Shown here: piece by piece, positions 55,138 to 64,000 of the stretch | How the letters are laid out: each line of letters starts with the position of its first letter | Numbering within the stretch: the stretch's first letter is position 1 | Translations under genes and position numbers: made by a program | Source: Benincasa hispida | Lineage: Eukaryota; Streptophyta; Magnoliopsida; Cucurbitales; Cucurbitaceae | Assembly: GCF_009727055.1 (NCBI RefSeq) | Contig: NC_052356.1 | Location: 6,351,687 to 6,415,686, forward strand | Length of the DNA stretch: 64,000 bases | Reading direction: 5' to 3' | The notes under the pieces: generated by a model | Seen by the model: only the letters and a program-made list of their open reading frames with translations | Told to the model about the DNA's origin: nothing | Database searches by the model: none

Positions 55138-56152
55138 ACCTTCAGAGGCAATCTACGTGACAATCACGTCTCCTCGGTCTACAATCTCCTCGATGTGTTT
55201 TCCGCACTTATGGCATCTAGGTTCCTTTAAGTTAGCAACTGTACCACTATTATCACAATAAAGAGTGGTAGGCAGATGCATATTTGGAACAACTTCCAAA
55301 TCAGTTAAGAACTTTATGAGTCATACCACTTCTTTAGCTACTTCGTTGGAAGCTACATACTCAGCTTCCATGGTGGAGTCAATAATACAACTTTGCTTGA
55401 TACTCCTCTACATTATAGCTCCTCCATTCAGAGTGAATACTGACCCCGAAGTAGATTTCCTAAAATCTATATTGGTCTGAAAGTAAGAATCACTGTATCC
55501 AGTAAGGATCAGATCCTTATCACCATACACGAGCATATAGTCCCTTGTTCTCCAAGGATACTTGAGGATGTTTTTAACGATAGTCCAATGATCATATCCA
55601 GGATTTGGCTAATATTTGCTGACAATTCCAATTGCATAGCATATGTCGGGACAAGTACACAACATGGCATACATTAAACTCCCTATTGCTGATACATATG
55701 GAATTCGTTTCATAACCTCAACCTCTTGAGGTGTCTTAGGACACTGTTCCTTAGACAGATGAACTCCATGCCTGAAAGGTAACATACCTTTCTTAGAATC
55801 TTTCATTTTATATCGAGAGAACATCTTGTCTATAGAAGATGCATGATACAAGACTATCGTCATGTTCTTGTGGTTTCAAACGATTCGGATCCCAAGAACA
55901 TACTGTGCTTCTCCCAAATCCTTCATTTGGAATTGCGTAGTTAGCCATGTATTAATGTCAGCTAGAAATTCTACTTCATTCCCAATGAGTAGAAAATCAT
56001 AAATATACAGAACCAGAAAAGCTATAGTATTGTTGACAATCTTCTTGTAAACACAAGGTTCGTCAACAATTTGTTCAAAGCCATAAGATTTGATTGCAAT
56101 ATCAAATCTCATGTTCTAAGATCGAGACGCTTGTTTTAGCCCATAAATAGAT
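55138..56152 (-). pseudogene. pol: copia-5 RT C-terminal half and RNase H
   Basis: Reads leftwards from the solo LTR. YGLKQASRS-like text is at about 56130, then MRFDIAIKSYGFEQIVDEPC. The palm at 55996-56007 reads YIYD, so the first catalytic Asp is lost. QFQMKDLGEAQYVLGIRIV runs to about 55880. A frame change precedes KMFSRYKMKDSKKGMLPFRH. RNase H (55140-55560) has a stop near 55408 and ends abruptly at CCTCTGAAG, where it meets the LTR. The last 35 or so residues and the PPT are missing. Confidence 0.85.
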
Positions 56153-56157
56153 GTATT

Positions 56158-57931
56158 TGTTGGGAATGTCCTAGAACTCGCAGTTCGTGTTAAACATTCT
56201 ATTTTATCAATAATAATGACTTGTTGATTTTGCATCTTATTATGAAAATCCAATAAACGCATCCTTGGCTATTGTCTGAATGTTGTAACTTTATGTAGTG
56301 ACATAAATAGGATCAAGTTAACAGTATATAGCCTAAATGGTCTAATAAGTATAAGGATGAAATTGGGTACCTCATCCTGATAACACTATTGGATGCAACC
56401 CACTCTTTAGTTGTTACAAGAAGTTGTAAGGTACTACAAACGATGTGATCCACAAATCGTTCATGTTGAGACATGAGAGTGGAGGCATCCTATGCAATAA
56501 GTTTTCATATAGACTGGACCACGAAAATAGTCAGTTTTCTTTATAACGACCGTTTACTATTAAAACTGACTATTTCATTTATTATATAACCTAGGTTAAC
56601 TCGATCTTAATCCTGAGCTAGCTATGAACTCCTGTTTTTTCAAGATTATCCTTTGATCTGCAAACGGTGAGAGTAGTCCAATAACACTGCTCAATAAGCT
56701 TATCATTTTAGGGATAAGACCAGATGAATAGCTGGGGACACAGCTTTGCAAGATGAAATTCACTCCTACCCTATTTAAGGTTAGTAGATAGGTTGTTCTC
56801 TTAAGTACTGACTCCAGGTCTTGAACAAACGGGGCCCCACCTTCTCATGATAGAGAAAGGATTTAGTTCATAGAGATTATGAATCAGAATTGTTCATTAG
56901 AGGATCAGTAGGAACTTAAGGAACAAGATGTAGTCATAGGGGTAAAACGGTATTTTTGACCTAGTTGTGATTACGAACAACCTGTGAAGGATCGACTTAC
57001 TGATTATGGTTATTGAGTGGACATAATATATCTACAGTGAGGGGAGTTCAACTATGGGCTATAGTGGAGTGTCCCATTAACGAATGTGGGTTAGATCGAT
57101 CTAATGAGTTTAGCTGATTAATCTCGAATCGTTGGAGCCCATGATCTGTAGGTCCGCGAGGTGCCCCTACTAGCTCGTAAATGGATAAGCTTTAGGGTAG
57201 CTTGAGAAATTAATTTGAAACATTCAAATTAATGAAATAAGAGAAAATATATTTAAATATGATTTAAATATATAAAGATGATTATTGTGCAAAAATTAAT
57301 TTAATATTTGATATTAAATTGATTAATTTATTTATGAAATTAATTTAAGAAAGTCATTTTTGTATTAAAATGGTTTTAAAATCATATTTTTTTAAAAGAA
57401 AATGGAAAAGTGGTTTTGCATGGTTGCACAAAATGGGGATTCAATTTCCCCCATTACCTTCATTTTCATGCTCACACAAAGGCCATTATACTCTTTACAT
57501 TGATTCTCCAAGCATGAGCTGCAAGCCATGTACTCCATTTCTTTTCATGTTCTTCTACTATATATAAAGAAGATTGGAGTCGTTGGAGAAAGGTGAATGT
57601 AGAATTTTGAGAGAAAAATTTATGTGAAGAAGAATCTATCTTCTTCAATCGGCTGTTGTGGGTTCTTCTCAGTTGTTCACTTCTTCAAGCTGTTCTTGAG
57701 ACCCATAACTCTGCCTAAAGCTCCAAGAGCATAATGGGAAGGCTTTAAGGTGGTTCACAATGATATGAAGTGAAGACAGCAGCTGTACAAACGTTTTCTT
57801 GGAGAGTTCATCAAAGGTATGTCCTGAAAACCCACTTTTTAGAAGAGCATGCTGTAGTTTTTGCCAAAACTAGTGAATTTGAAAGCTTATGGATCCTTGA
57901 TACTTCCGCTACATGTTATTTAACTCTTTCA
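56158..57931 (+). repeat. Solo copia-1-type LTR inside copia-5 RT
   Basis: 1774 bp, TGTTGGGAATG...CTCTTTCA, opposite in orientation to its host. The flanks are GTATT (56153-56157) and ATATT (57932-57936), a TSD with one change. Host RT text continues across (ISIYG.. on the left, KLNI.. on the right). It aligns fully with 23570-25323. A TATATATAAAG at 57558-57568 is the best TATA candidate of this LTR family. Confidence 0.9.
57558..57568 (+). promoter_or_regulatory. TATA-like element of the copia LTR family
   Basis: TATATATAAAG. Equivalent positions in other LTRs read AATAAATAAAG (about 3075) and AATAAATAAAG on the minus strand (about 38085 and 53695), so the position is conserved but the sequence drifts. 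Confidence 0.4.
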
Positions 57932-58410
57932 ATATTAAGCTTGCAAACCTTTTGCTCTTGACCCTATGCAATGAACCCCTCTAGTTGAGACACATAGATA
58001 CTCTCTTCAAGATAGCCATTCAAAAAAACTGTCTTGACATCGCCAAATTTCATAATCATAAGAAGTGTAAATGGACAAGAGTATCCTAATAGACTTGATC
58101 ATGACAACCGAAGAAAAGGTTTCTTCATAGTTCACCCCCTCTTTTTGGGAAAATCCTTTTGCCATGACTCTAGCTTTGTAGGTTTGTACCTTACTAGCTT
58201 GGTCTCGTTTTCTCTTGTAGATCTATTTGCAACTAATAGGCTTTACCCCTTCTGGTTGATCTACAAGATTCCAGACTTAATTGAAGTATATTAACTCCAT
58301 TTTAAGGTCTATGGCTTTTATCCACTGGTCTTTATCCACATTACCCATTGTTTGTTTAAAAGTCAATGGATCCTCTAAGCCATCATCAGGTATGACAACT
58401 TGAGTTTCAG
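57932..58410 (-). pseudogene. pol: copia-5 RT N-terminal half
   Basis: Minus strand, right to left: DGLEDPLTFKQTMGNVDKDQ, VDQPEGVKPISCK, then a stop, KRKRDQASKVQTYKARVMAK, and VNYEETFSSVVMIKSIRILL. The TAFLNG block is recognisable as TVFLNGYLEESIYVS, ending at QKVCKLNI. The frame is broken near 58230 and near 58060, where a few bases are lost. It continues beyond the solo LTR. Confidence 0.8.
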
Positions 58411-59760
58411 TTAAACCCATGTACCAGTAAGGCTGTTGCACAACCTCCCATTACTTCGAGGCATTGTCAACTCTTGAGAAGGATGTGAAATACCAGTTCC
58501 ATAAACAACTCTTGTTGATCTATCTGTAGTTTCTCTAGTTATCTCACTTAATACTAACTTACTATAAGGCTGATGATTAATGTGGTCTTCCCCTAGAAAT
58601 GTTGCATTTTTCGACACAAATATTTTATCTTCCTGAAGATCATAAAAATAACCTCCTTTTATCTTTTTAGGATAGCCTACAAATAGACATACCTTTGAAT
58701 GGCGTTCCAGCTACTATAGGTTTTGTACTAACACATGTGTTGGACAACCCCAAATCCTGAAGTGACGTAAACTACCTTTACGTCCTCTCCTTAACTCGCA
58801 AGGTGTTTCTGAAACACTAATCGAAGGAACCATGTCCAAAATATACATCGCAGTCCCTACTACGTGACCCTAAAAAGAACTTGGCAACTGAGCATAACTC
58901 ATCATATAACAAACCATGTCCAATAGGGTTCTATTTCTCCTTTTTACAACCTCATTTTGTTAAGGTGTGCCAGGTGCTATGAGTTGTGATTGAATTTCGT
59001 GTTCTATCATATAGTCTTGGAATTTTAAATCCATGTACTCACCACTTTGATCTGATCGAAGTGTTTTAATCTTTTTACCTAATTGGTTCTCAAACTCTGC
59101 CTTATATTCCTTGAACTATTCAAGTGTATCGGACTTATGATGCATTAGGTAAATGTAGCCATACATTGAATAATCATTAATGAAGCTGATGAAATATTCA
59201 TACCTTCCTCTCGCTTTAACATTCATTGGACCACAAAGGTCTAAATGTACCAGCTCTAAGGGTTCTTTGGCTCTAAGACCTTTTCCAGTAAAAGATCTTT
59301 TGGACATCTTACCCTCAAGACAAGATTCACATGGCGATAAAGAGCTATCTTCTAACTGGTTTAGAAGTCCACTCTTAACTAATCTCTCAATCCTATTTAG
59401 ACTAATGTGACCTAGTCTTAGGTGCCAAAGATAGGCATTTGAAGAAATTATTCATTTCTTATTTTGAGTTTCAGTTGTTTTAAACATCTCTATATTTAAA
59501 AAAACTTTTACCTCAGTTGGTTTTAACACGTATAAGTTATTCTCTAGATTTGCAAAACATACTATATTATCTTTTGAGATAATGAACATTTCATTATATT
59601 CAAAAGAAACTTTGTAATTTTGTTCTAGCAAACATGAGATAGAAATTAAATTCCTTTTCATAGAAAGAATGTAATAAACATTTTCAAGTAAAATGTGTCT
59701 ATCTCCAATAAATAACTTTATATCTCTCACTGCTTTAATCGAAACAACCTCCCCGGTCTC
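58411..59760 (-). pseudogene. int: copia-5 integrase
   Basis: From right to left: MRDIKLFIGDRHILLENVYY and KRNLISISCLLEQNYKVSFE (59452-59730); then the zinc domain region with HLRLGHISLNRIERL-like text near 59400 and YESC-like CESCLEGKMSK near 59330. The core has HLDLCGPMNVKARGRYEYFI (59116-59307; the usual HSD reads HLD, catalytic Asp kept), SDQSGEYMDLKFQDY near 59040, and PHQNEVVKRRNRTL near 58950, where the usual ERR reads KRR, so the catalytic Glu region is altered. The C-terminal VGYPKKIKGGYFYDLQEDKIF ends near 58620. Several frame breaks. Confidence 0.82.
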
Positions 59761-60066
59761 TACCTTAAAGGTTGCTTCGCCTTCTGTAGTTGTCTCCAGG
59801 AACTAGTTTCCTAAGCAAAGTACAGATATGATTAGCTACTTCTAAATCCATTATCCAGTTAACTTATCATTTTCCACCAAGCATGTCTCAATAACAAGTA
59901 AATCATATTTACTTTGTTGTGCTTTCTAGTCAGTAGTAGAATTGGGAGATAGAGGACATTTATCTGTTAAAACATAGTCTAAATCATCAACTACTAGTAT
60001 ATTTGATTTCCATGTTGATTTACTATTAAAAGTGTCGAAAGCGTGTAAATTTGAAGATTTCAACAT
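59761..60066 (-). pseudogene. gag: copia-5 gag N-terminus fused to protease by deletion
   Basis: The start at 60066 reads MLKSSNLHAF, then STWKSNILVVDDLDYVLTDK, the copia gag opening. After about 45 codons a stop follows, and the next text is already at the gag/PR border (SKYDLLVIETCLVENDK), then degenerate DSG-region text (WIMDLEVANHICTLL-like, with DL in place of DS). About 750 bp of gag, including the zinc knuckle, are absent. Confidence 0.75.
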
Positions 60067-60494
60067 GGTTAAATTATATATATAAAAAAAAATCAAATTA
60101 GAGAATTGCTTTTAAACTAATCAGATTTTAGCAAAGTAATAATGTACCCAAATCTCATTATTTTATTTGCAATGATACTATAGTGAGTCAGAATAAGTTC
60201 TACCGAGGGACAGTCAAATACTCATTCACTAAAGCAAGACATTCTTGACTAAATACTATCTCCAGAATAACTCATATTCTAATAGTCATTTGGCTACCGT
60301 TTTCGGTAAAGAACTTACTGACACTTTGTAATTCTGTAAGTGTAACCCTCCATTTTTAGATCCTAGAGATTAGCAGCCCCAACAATGCTAACAAATTGGA
60401 GAGTCGAAGTTGGAAAACAACCTAAGAAATCCTATCCCTTTTTGGAGTTTGAGTTGTTCCAAATCTCATGTTACAACCCTCTAAGGGGATAGCC
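60067..60494 (-). other. copia-5 leader remnant
   Basis: Minus-strand leader sequence adjacent to gag (AT-rich, ACTATAGTATCATTGC-type text; matches the end of the copia-1 leader at about 5610-5800). It ends at 60494, where an LTR 3' end abuts at GGGGATAGCC. Confidence 0.65.
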
Positions 60495-61736
60495 TGTTAG
60501 AGTATATTAACGTGCAACAGAGAAAAACGGAATCAATAAGCACTCTAATTATACTTAATTTGAGTTTAAAATATGCTTCAAAGTAATTTTTACAGAAGAG
60601 GGTTTGCTGAACACAATACCTTTGAAGAATCCTTTTCAAGTCCAGCTGAGTTCCACGTGAAAGAGCTTCAATCTTCAAGTAGACCTTATGTGGTGGAAAC
60701 ACTAAATTGAGCTGGATGTATATAGGATATGAAGAGGGTTTGGAGGGTAGTTGGTTTCTGCATGCAGAGTTCTTCAAGGAAGTCTTGTAAGCATGAATCA
60801 ATTATTCAGCTCAATACTTCAATTTCTAGAGCTTTCATCATGCAAATTCATAGCTTGCAATAAGGCTAGCTCCTACTTCGTGGAGAAAATGGAATTGAGT
60901 CAATAAGGTGGCTTATACCATAGTGGAGATTTCCAACTTTTGAAATTTGATTTTCAAAATGATTTTTCAAGAAATGATTTCCAAAATCATTTTTTAAATT
61001 AAACTTATTTAATTTGATTTATTAGTTTTATAAAAATTTATTCAATCGATTAATTTTTAAATAAAACTAATTAATTAAACCTTTTTTATTATTTTTGTTA
61101 ATTTAATATCTAATATTAAATTAATAAGAAAAACAATTCCATCATAATGAAATTAGTATTATACAATTAATATTTAAATCATATTTTAAACATTAATCGT
61201 TTCTCCAATTTCGTTTAATTTTGATAAAATTAAACATTTTAATTGTATCAAATACAATAAATAGAAACCCTAATTGAATTTGAACATTTCAAATTCTAAA
61301 CTCTAATTTCAAATCTTATCAAGATTACTCAATTTAGTAATCCAAATTACAAGCTAGTAGAAGGACATTATAGACCTATGGATCATGGGCTCCAACGACT
61401 TGTAATTAATTGGTTAAACTCTTTAAACCGAATTAATCACTATTCATTAACTACCAAGACATTCTACTATAGCTCGATAGTTGCAATCTTCTCATTGTAG
61501 ATATATTTATGTCCAATTTAACCATTATTGGTAAGTCAATCCTTCACAGGTCGTTTATATTTACAGTTGGGTCAAAGATTACCATTTTACCCCTGTAAAT
61601 ACATCTTGCTCCTTAAGCTGTCACTAAACCTCCATTCAATAATTGATTTATAGTCCAACTCATAAATCATAATTCTCTCTTCCACAAGGCATCAGCGCTT
61701 AAGAGAACAACCCATCTGCTAACCCTAAATAAGATT
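60495..61736 (-). repeat. copia LTR fragment right of copia-5
   Basis: The LTR 3' end (minus strand ...ATACTCTAACA) is at 60495; it then runs through the GGATTC/AAGCACTCTAATT block, the AT-rich middle and the ACAAGCTAGTAGAAGGAC block, and stops near 61736 (CTAACCCTAAATAAG). About 550 bp of the LTR start are missing. It may be the truncated 5' LTR of copia-5 or a separate piece. Confidence 0.7.
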
Positions 61737-61780
61737 TAAACATCAAGATTATGAGATTCATATTAACTGGGATTAGTGTT

Positions 61781-61915
61781 GGATTTAATATTAAATTAAA
61801 TTAATTAAATTGTTTAATTAATTATTTAATATTAATTTAATTTTAAANGATTTAATATTAAATTAAATTAATTAAATTGTTTAATTAATTATTTAATATT
61901 AATTTAATTTTAAAG
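61781..61915. other. Single N between identical direct repeats (assembly joint)
   Basis: About 65 bases of AT-rich sequence (GATTTAATATTAAATTAAAT and onward, ending in AATTTAATTTTAAA) stand on each side of the N at 61848 with no difference I can see. Probably two contig ends that overlap. Confidence 0.75.
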
Positions 61916-61953
61916 TTAACTATTAGAATTAATTTTGAAATTAAATAGAATTG

Positions 61954-62094
61954 GTCAAAATTGCATTAAAAGTCAAAATGTTGACTAGGTTAGAAATGCA
62001 ATTAAAGTCAAAATGTTGATTTTTGACTTTGAAAGTCAAAAATTCAAATTTGTTGACTTTGGACTTTGAGAGTCAAACTTTGACCTTTGACCAA
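61954..62094. promoter_or_regulatory. W-box (TTGACY) cluster
   Basis: Ten TTGAC(C/T) cores on both strands in about 140 bp (GGTCAA, AGTCAA, TTGACT, TTGACC). Parallels 13391-13610. Confidence 0.5.
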
Positions 62095-62627
62095 GTTACT
62101 AGAAAAATCTAAAAATTGTGAATGGAAAATGCCAACATTTGCATTGCTAAGTATTGTTCTCAATTGAAGACACTTGCTCACTAATCCCACTTTGAGTTAA
62201 TGGATTTTTTAATGTCAACTTCTCATCAAACTCAAAGTTGCATGCTTTACATGAAATAGTCTTTAAAAGGAAGAGTTTAATGAATTTTAAAACTCTTGGT
62301 CAAGTGGAATTTTATGAGATTACTTGATAATCTCAACCTTATTTTCTCTCAAATACTTAGTCTTTTCCTCTCCAAATTAGTCACTCATTGAATCCCACCA
62401 TCCCGTTTTAAGGTCCGAGAATAGTCGGGAAGACTCTCGTGGTGGTCTACGAACCGTTCGTGAGGAGATTGGAGCTGATTTGGAGAAGACTTGAGTTTAC
62501 AAAGGTTGTATTTCTTTTATCCCTTTGCAGTTAATTTAATTGTATGCTTATTCCTTGAAATTAACCTAATTAGAGTACTTTAGATCCATTTTTCCTTTCG
62601 CTACGCATGTGTTCATTCTATCAATCA

Positions 62628-62973
62628 ATTAATTAGTCATATATTTTCCTTCAACATCCTCCTTGCCCCCAATCTTGTAAAACCTTGTGCCAATCTCATG
62701 TTCACTCAAGAGGTGTATGATTCATCTTATGCTCTCTTAACTTGTTAACAAATTAACTCTTAATGTTCAAGAACTTCCCATGAACGCATAGGTTCTCATG
62801 ATTAGTGCATGGTTGACCTTGTTGGGGGCATAGACCCTTCTTCCATGCATCCAACTCTTATTTTCTCCTTCTTGGTTTTTTGTTTCCCTTGCTACAATAG
62901 AGTTTCTTCCCTCCAAAATGTCCAAAATTTCCTCCTATGCGCCAACCAAGTTCTATGTAAGTGTTCTACTCTG
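62628..62973. other. Non-coding stretch, nothing recognised
   Basis: CT-rich, no retroelement motif or long ORF that I can identify. A 68-codon frame at 62809-63015 runs into the repeats and has no domain. Confidence 0.5.
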
Positions 62974-63069
62974 ATTAAAGCATGGCTTGATTATAGCATA
63001 GTCTCTTCCAATTAAAGCATAGCTTGATTGTAGCATAGCCTCTTCCGATTAAAGCATAGCTTGATTATA
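62974..63069 (+). repeat. 37-bp tandem repeat, 2.6 copies
   Basis: Unit ATTAAAGCATAGCTTGATT(A/G)TAGCATAG(T/C)CTCTTCC(A/G): copies at 62974 and 63011, partial at 63048. Confidence 0.85.
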
Positions 63070-63078
63070 AATCTAAGG

Positions 63079-63319
63079 TATGCACCCATGAAGCCCTAAT
63101 ATGCACCCATGAACCCTAGTATGCGTCCATGAACCCTAGTATGTGTCCATGTACCCTAGTATGCGCCCATGAACCCTAGTATGTGTCCATGCAGCCTAGT
63201 ATGTGCCCATGAATCCTAGTATGCGTTCATGCACCCTAGTATGTGCCCATGACCCCTACTATGCACCCATGAACCCTACTATGCATCCATGAAACCTAGT
63301 ATGTGCCCATGAACCCTAG
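63079..63319 (+). repeat. 20-bp minisatellite, 12 copies
   Basis: Unit TATGCGCCCATGAACCCTAG in perfect 20-bp phase (first unit 21). Variation is mostly C/T and A/G within TATG(C/T)(G/A)(C/T)CCATG. A decayed 13th unit follows. It is not telomeric repeat. Confidence 0.92.
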
Positions 63320-63667
63320 TATATGCCTAACTATCTTGGACCACCCTAGGGTTGCGCCCATCTTTGTCCTAGATAATATAGCTCTTTGGGTTTAACATGT
63401 ATTCTCCTCCAATTATAGCTCTCAAGATTAAATCAAGGTAACTTCTTTCTTTCCTTCGGAGTCCAATAATGGCATCTTGGAATCCTCTAAAAAACTAGGT
63501 CATGCGCCCATCCCTTGATGTATGCACCAATCATGCCTTTATGCGCCCATGTGATGATTACTAATGCATGGTTGGCTACATGGTTCTCCAGCTAGGCTTC
63601 CAAATTGTCTCATTGTTCCCTACTTGATTTACAATAAATGTATGCACTTGTTCCTTTGAGGTATGTG
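63320..63667. other. Non-coding stretch after the minisatellite
   Basis: Scattered ATGCGCCCAT pieces (63502, 63541) suggest a degraded extension of the minisatellite. Nothing else seen. Confidence 0.45.
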
Positions 63668-64000
63668 TCACACCCCCTCCCAGATTACCTTCTTAACCTA
63701 AAAAGGCATGTGACGATAGCAGCTATCAACCCTCTCGTCAGCACTTACTGTCTAACTTACATTTAAAACCTTCTCTAGAACCCTGATATGCATTATTGAC
63801 TTGATAATGACCATATTCACAACCTCAGAGCTTCACATACTAAACGTACTGAATAGATTAACCGAAACTTAACATTCTTACATTAACAAGGTTCCATTGC
63901 TACTATTCACATTCACAACTACATACACTATAAAATCCAGTAAGCCCATGACACTAAGTTTAGTCCTTATACACACAAAACATGTGTTACAGAACAAACA
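63668..64000 (-). mobile_element. Possible LTR or 3' end of another gypsy element
   Basis: On the minus strand GGTAATCTGGGAGGGGGTGTGACA ends at about 63667; a G-rich tract followed by TGTGACA is typical of a gypsy PPT and LTR start. The rest to the window edge is AT/AC-rich and non-coding. No second LTR in the window, so this is tentative. Confidence 0.3.

Larger units (their letters stand above)
55138..60494 (-). mobile_element. copia-5, Ty1/copia lacking most of gag and the PBS
   Basis: Minus strand: LTR remnant on the right (60495-61736), 430 bp of leader, gag with a large internal deletion, PR, IN, RT (interrupted by the solo LTR at 56158-57931), RH, then the shared LTR at 53326. More diverged from copia-1 than copia-4 is. 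The join between the right LTR and the leader lacks the PBS and about 1.9 kb of leader with its array, so the right end is rearranged. Confidence 0.8.
61777..62627 (+). repeat. Probable solo or truncated copia LTR with W-box block
   Basis: The end (AATTAGAGTACTTTAGATCC, then TTTCGCTACGCATGTGTTC) and the TTGAC-rich block match the solo LTR at 12854-14803 read on its own strand. The start TGTTGGATTTAATAT only loosely fits. The flanks ATTAG (61772-61776) and ATTAA (62628-62632) differ by one base, a weak TSD. It includes the N joint at 61848. Confidence 0.5.

Noticed and set aside
63079..63319. CRISPR array or telomeric repeat
   Set aside because: The units are contiguous without spacers, and CCCTAGTATG is not the plant telomere unit (CCCTAAA).

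Overview
This is plant nuclear DNA made almost entirely of LTR retrotransposons nested and recombined into one another. I see no cellular gene, rRNA or tRNA gene. The Ty1/copia gag-pol resembles elements common in cucurbits and the Ty3/gypsy coding resembles the Athila lineage, so a cucurbit repeat-rich (probably pericentromeric) block is my best guess; that is an inference from family resemblance. Names used below (copia-1 to copia-5, Athila-0, Athila-1, and so on) are local.

Layout. 1-708: broken, unrecognised ORF. 840-1687 plus 25324-25557: remnant Athila-0 (minus), split by copia-1 (plus, 1688-25323). Copia-1 is split by Athila-1 (minus, 7155-20790). Athila-1 in turn carries a solo LTR in pol (12854-14803) and another in its 5' LTR (17806-19452). 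Each step is supported by 5-bp target-site duplications (TSDs) and by comparison with an uninterrupted relative. 25558-37135: copia-2 and copia-3 (plus), truncated, joined to each other and carrying inverted LTR pieces. 37136-61736: minus-strand copia tandem in which copia-5 and copia-4 share one LTR and a further leader follows the last LTR. Copia-4 is split by a non-coding Athila-like element (41256-48630, TSD GTCAG) that has a third LTR inside it; copia-5 is split by a solo LTR (56158-57931). 61777-62627: LTR-like piece rich in W-box motifs. 62628-64000: non-coding, with minisatellites.

How the parts work together. Each full copia had LTR, initiator-Met PBS, a leader of about 2.3 kb with many palindromic CGATCG-type motifs, a gag-PR-IN-RT-RH frame, a PPT and an LTR. 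With insertions removed, copia-1 and copia-4 are both about 10.0 kb. Athila-1 has a tRNA-Asp-type PBS, gag, PR, RT-RH, IN, a long 3' non-coding region with a duplicated 50-bp motif, and LTRs of about 1.7 kb. All coding regions carry stops or frameshifts and four of the five copia RTs have lost the catalytic YVDD, so nothing here looks autonomous.

Assembly caution. A Nextera mate-pair junction adapter sits at 41516-41553, a 665-base gap at 44203-44867, and two single N positions (26772, 61848) separate identical direct repeats that look like unmerged contig overlaps.
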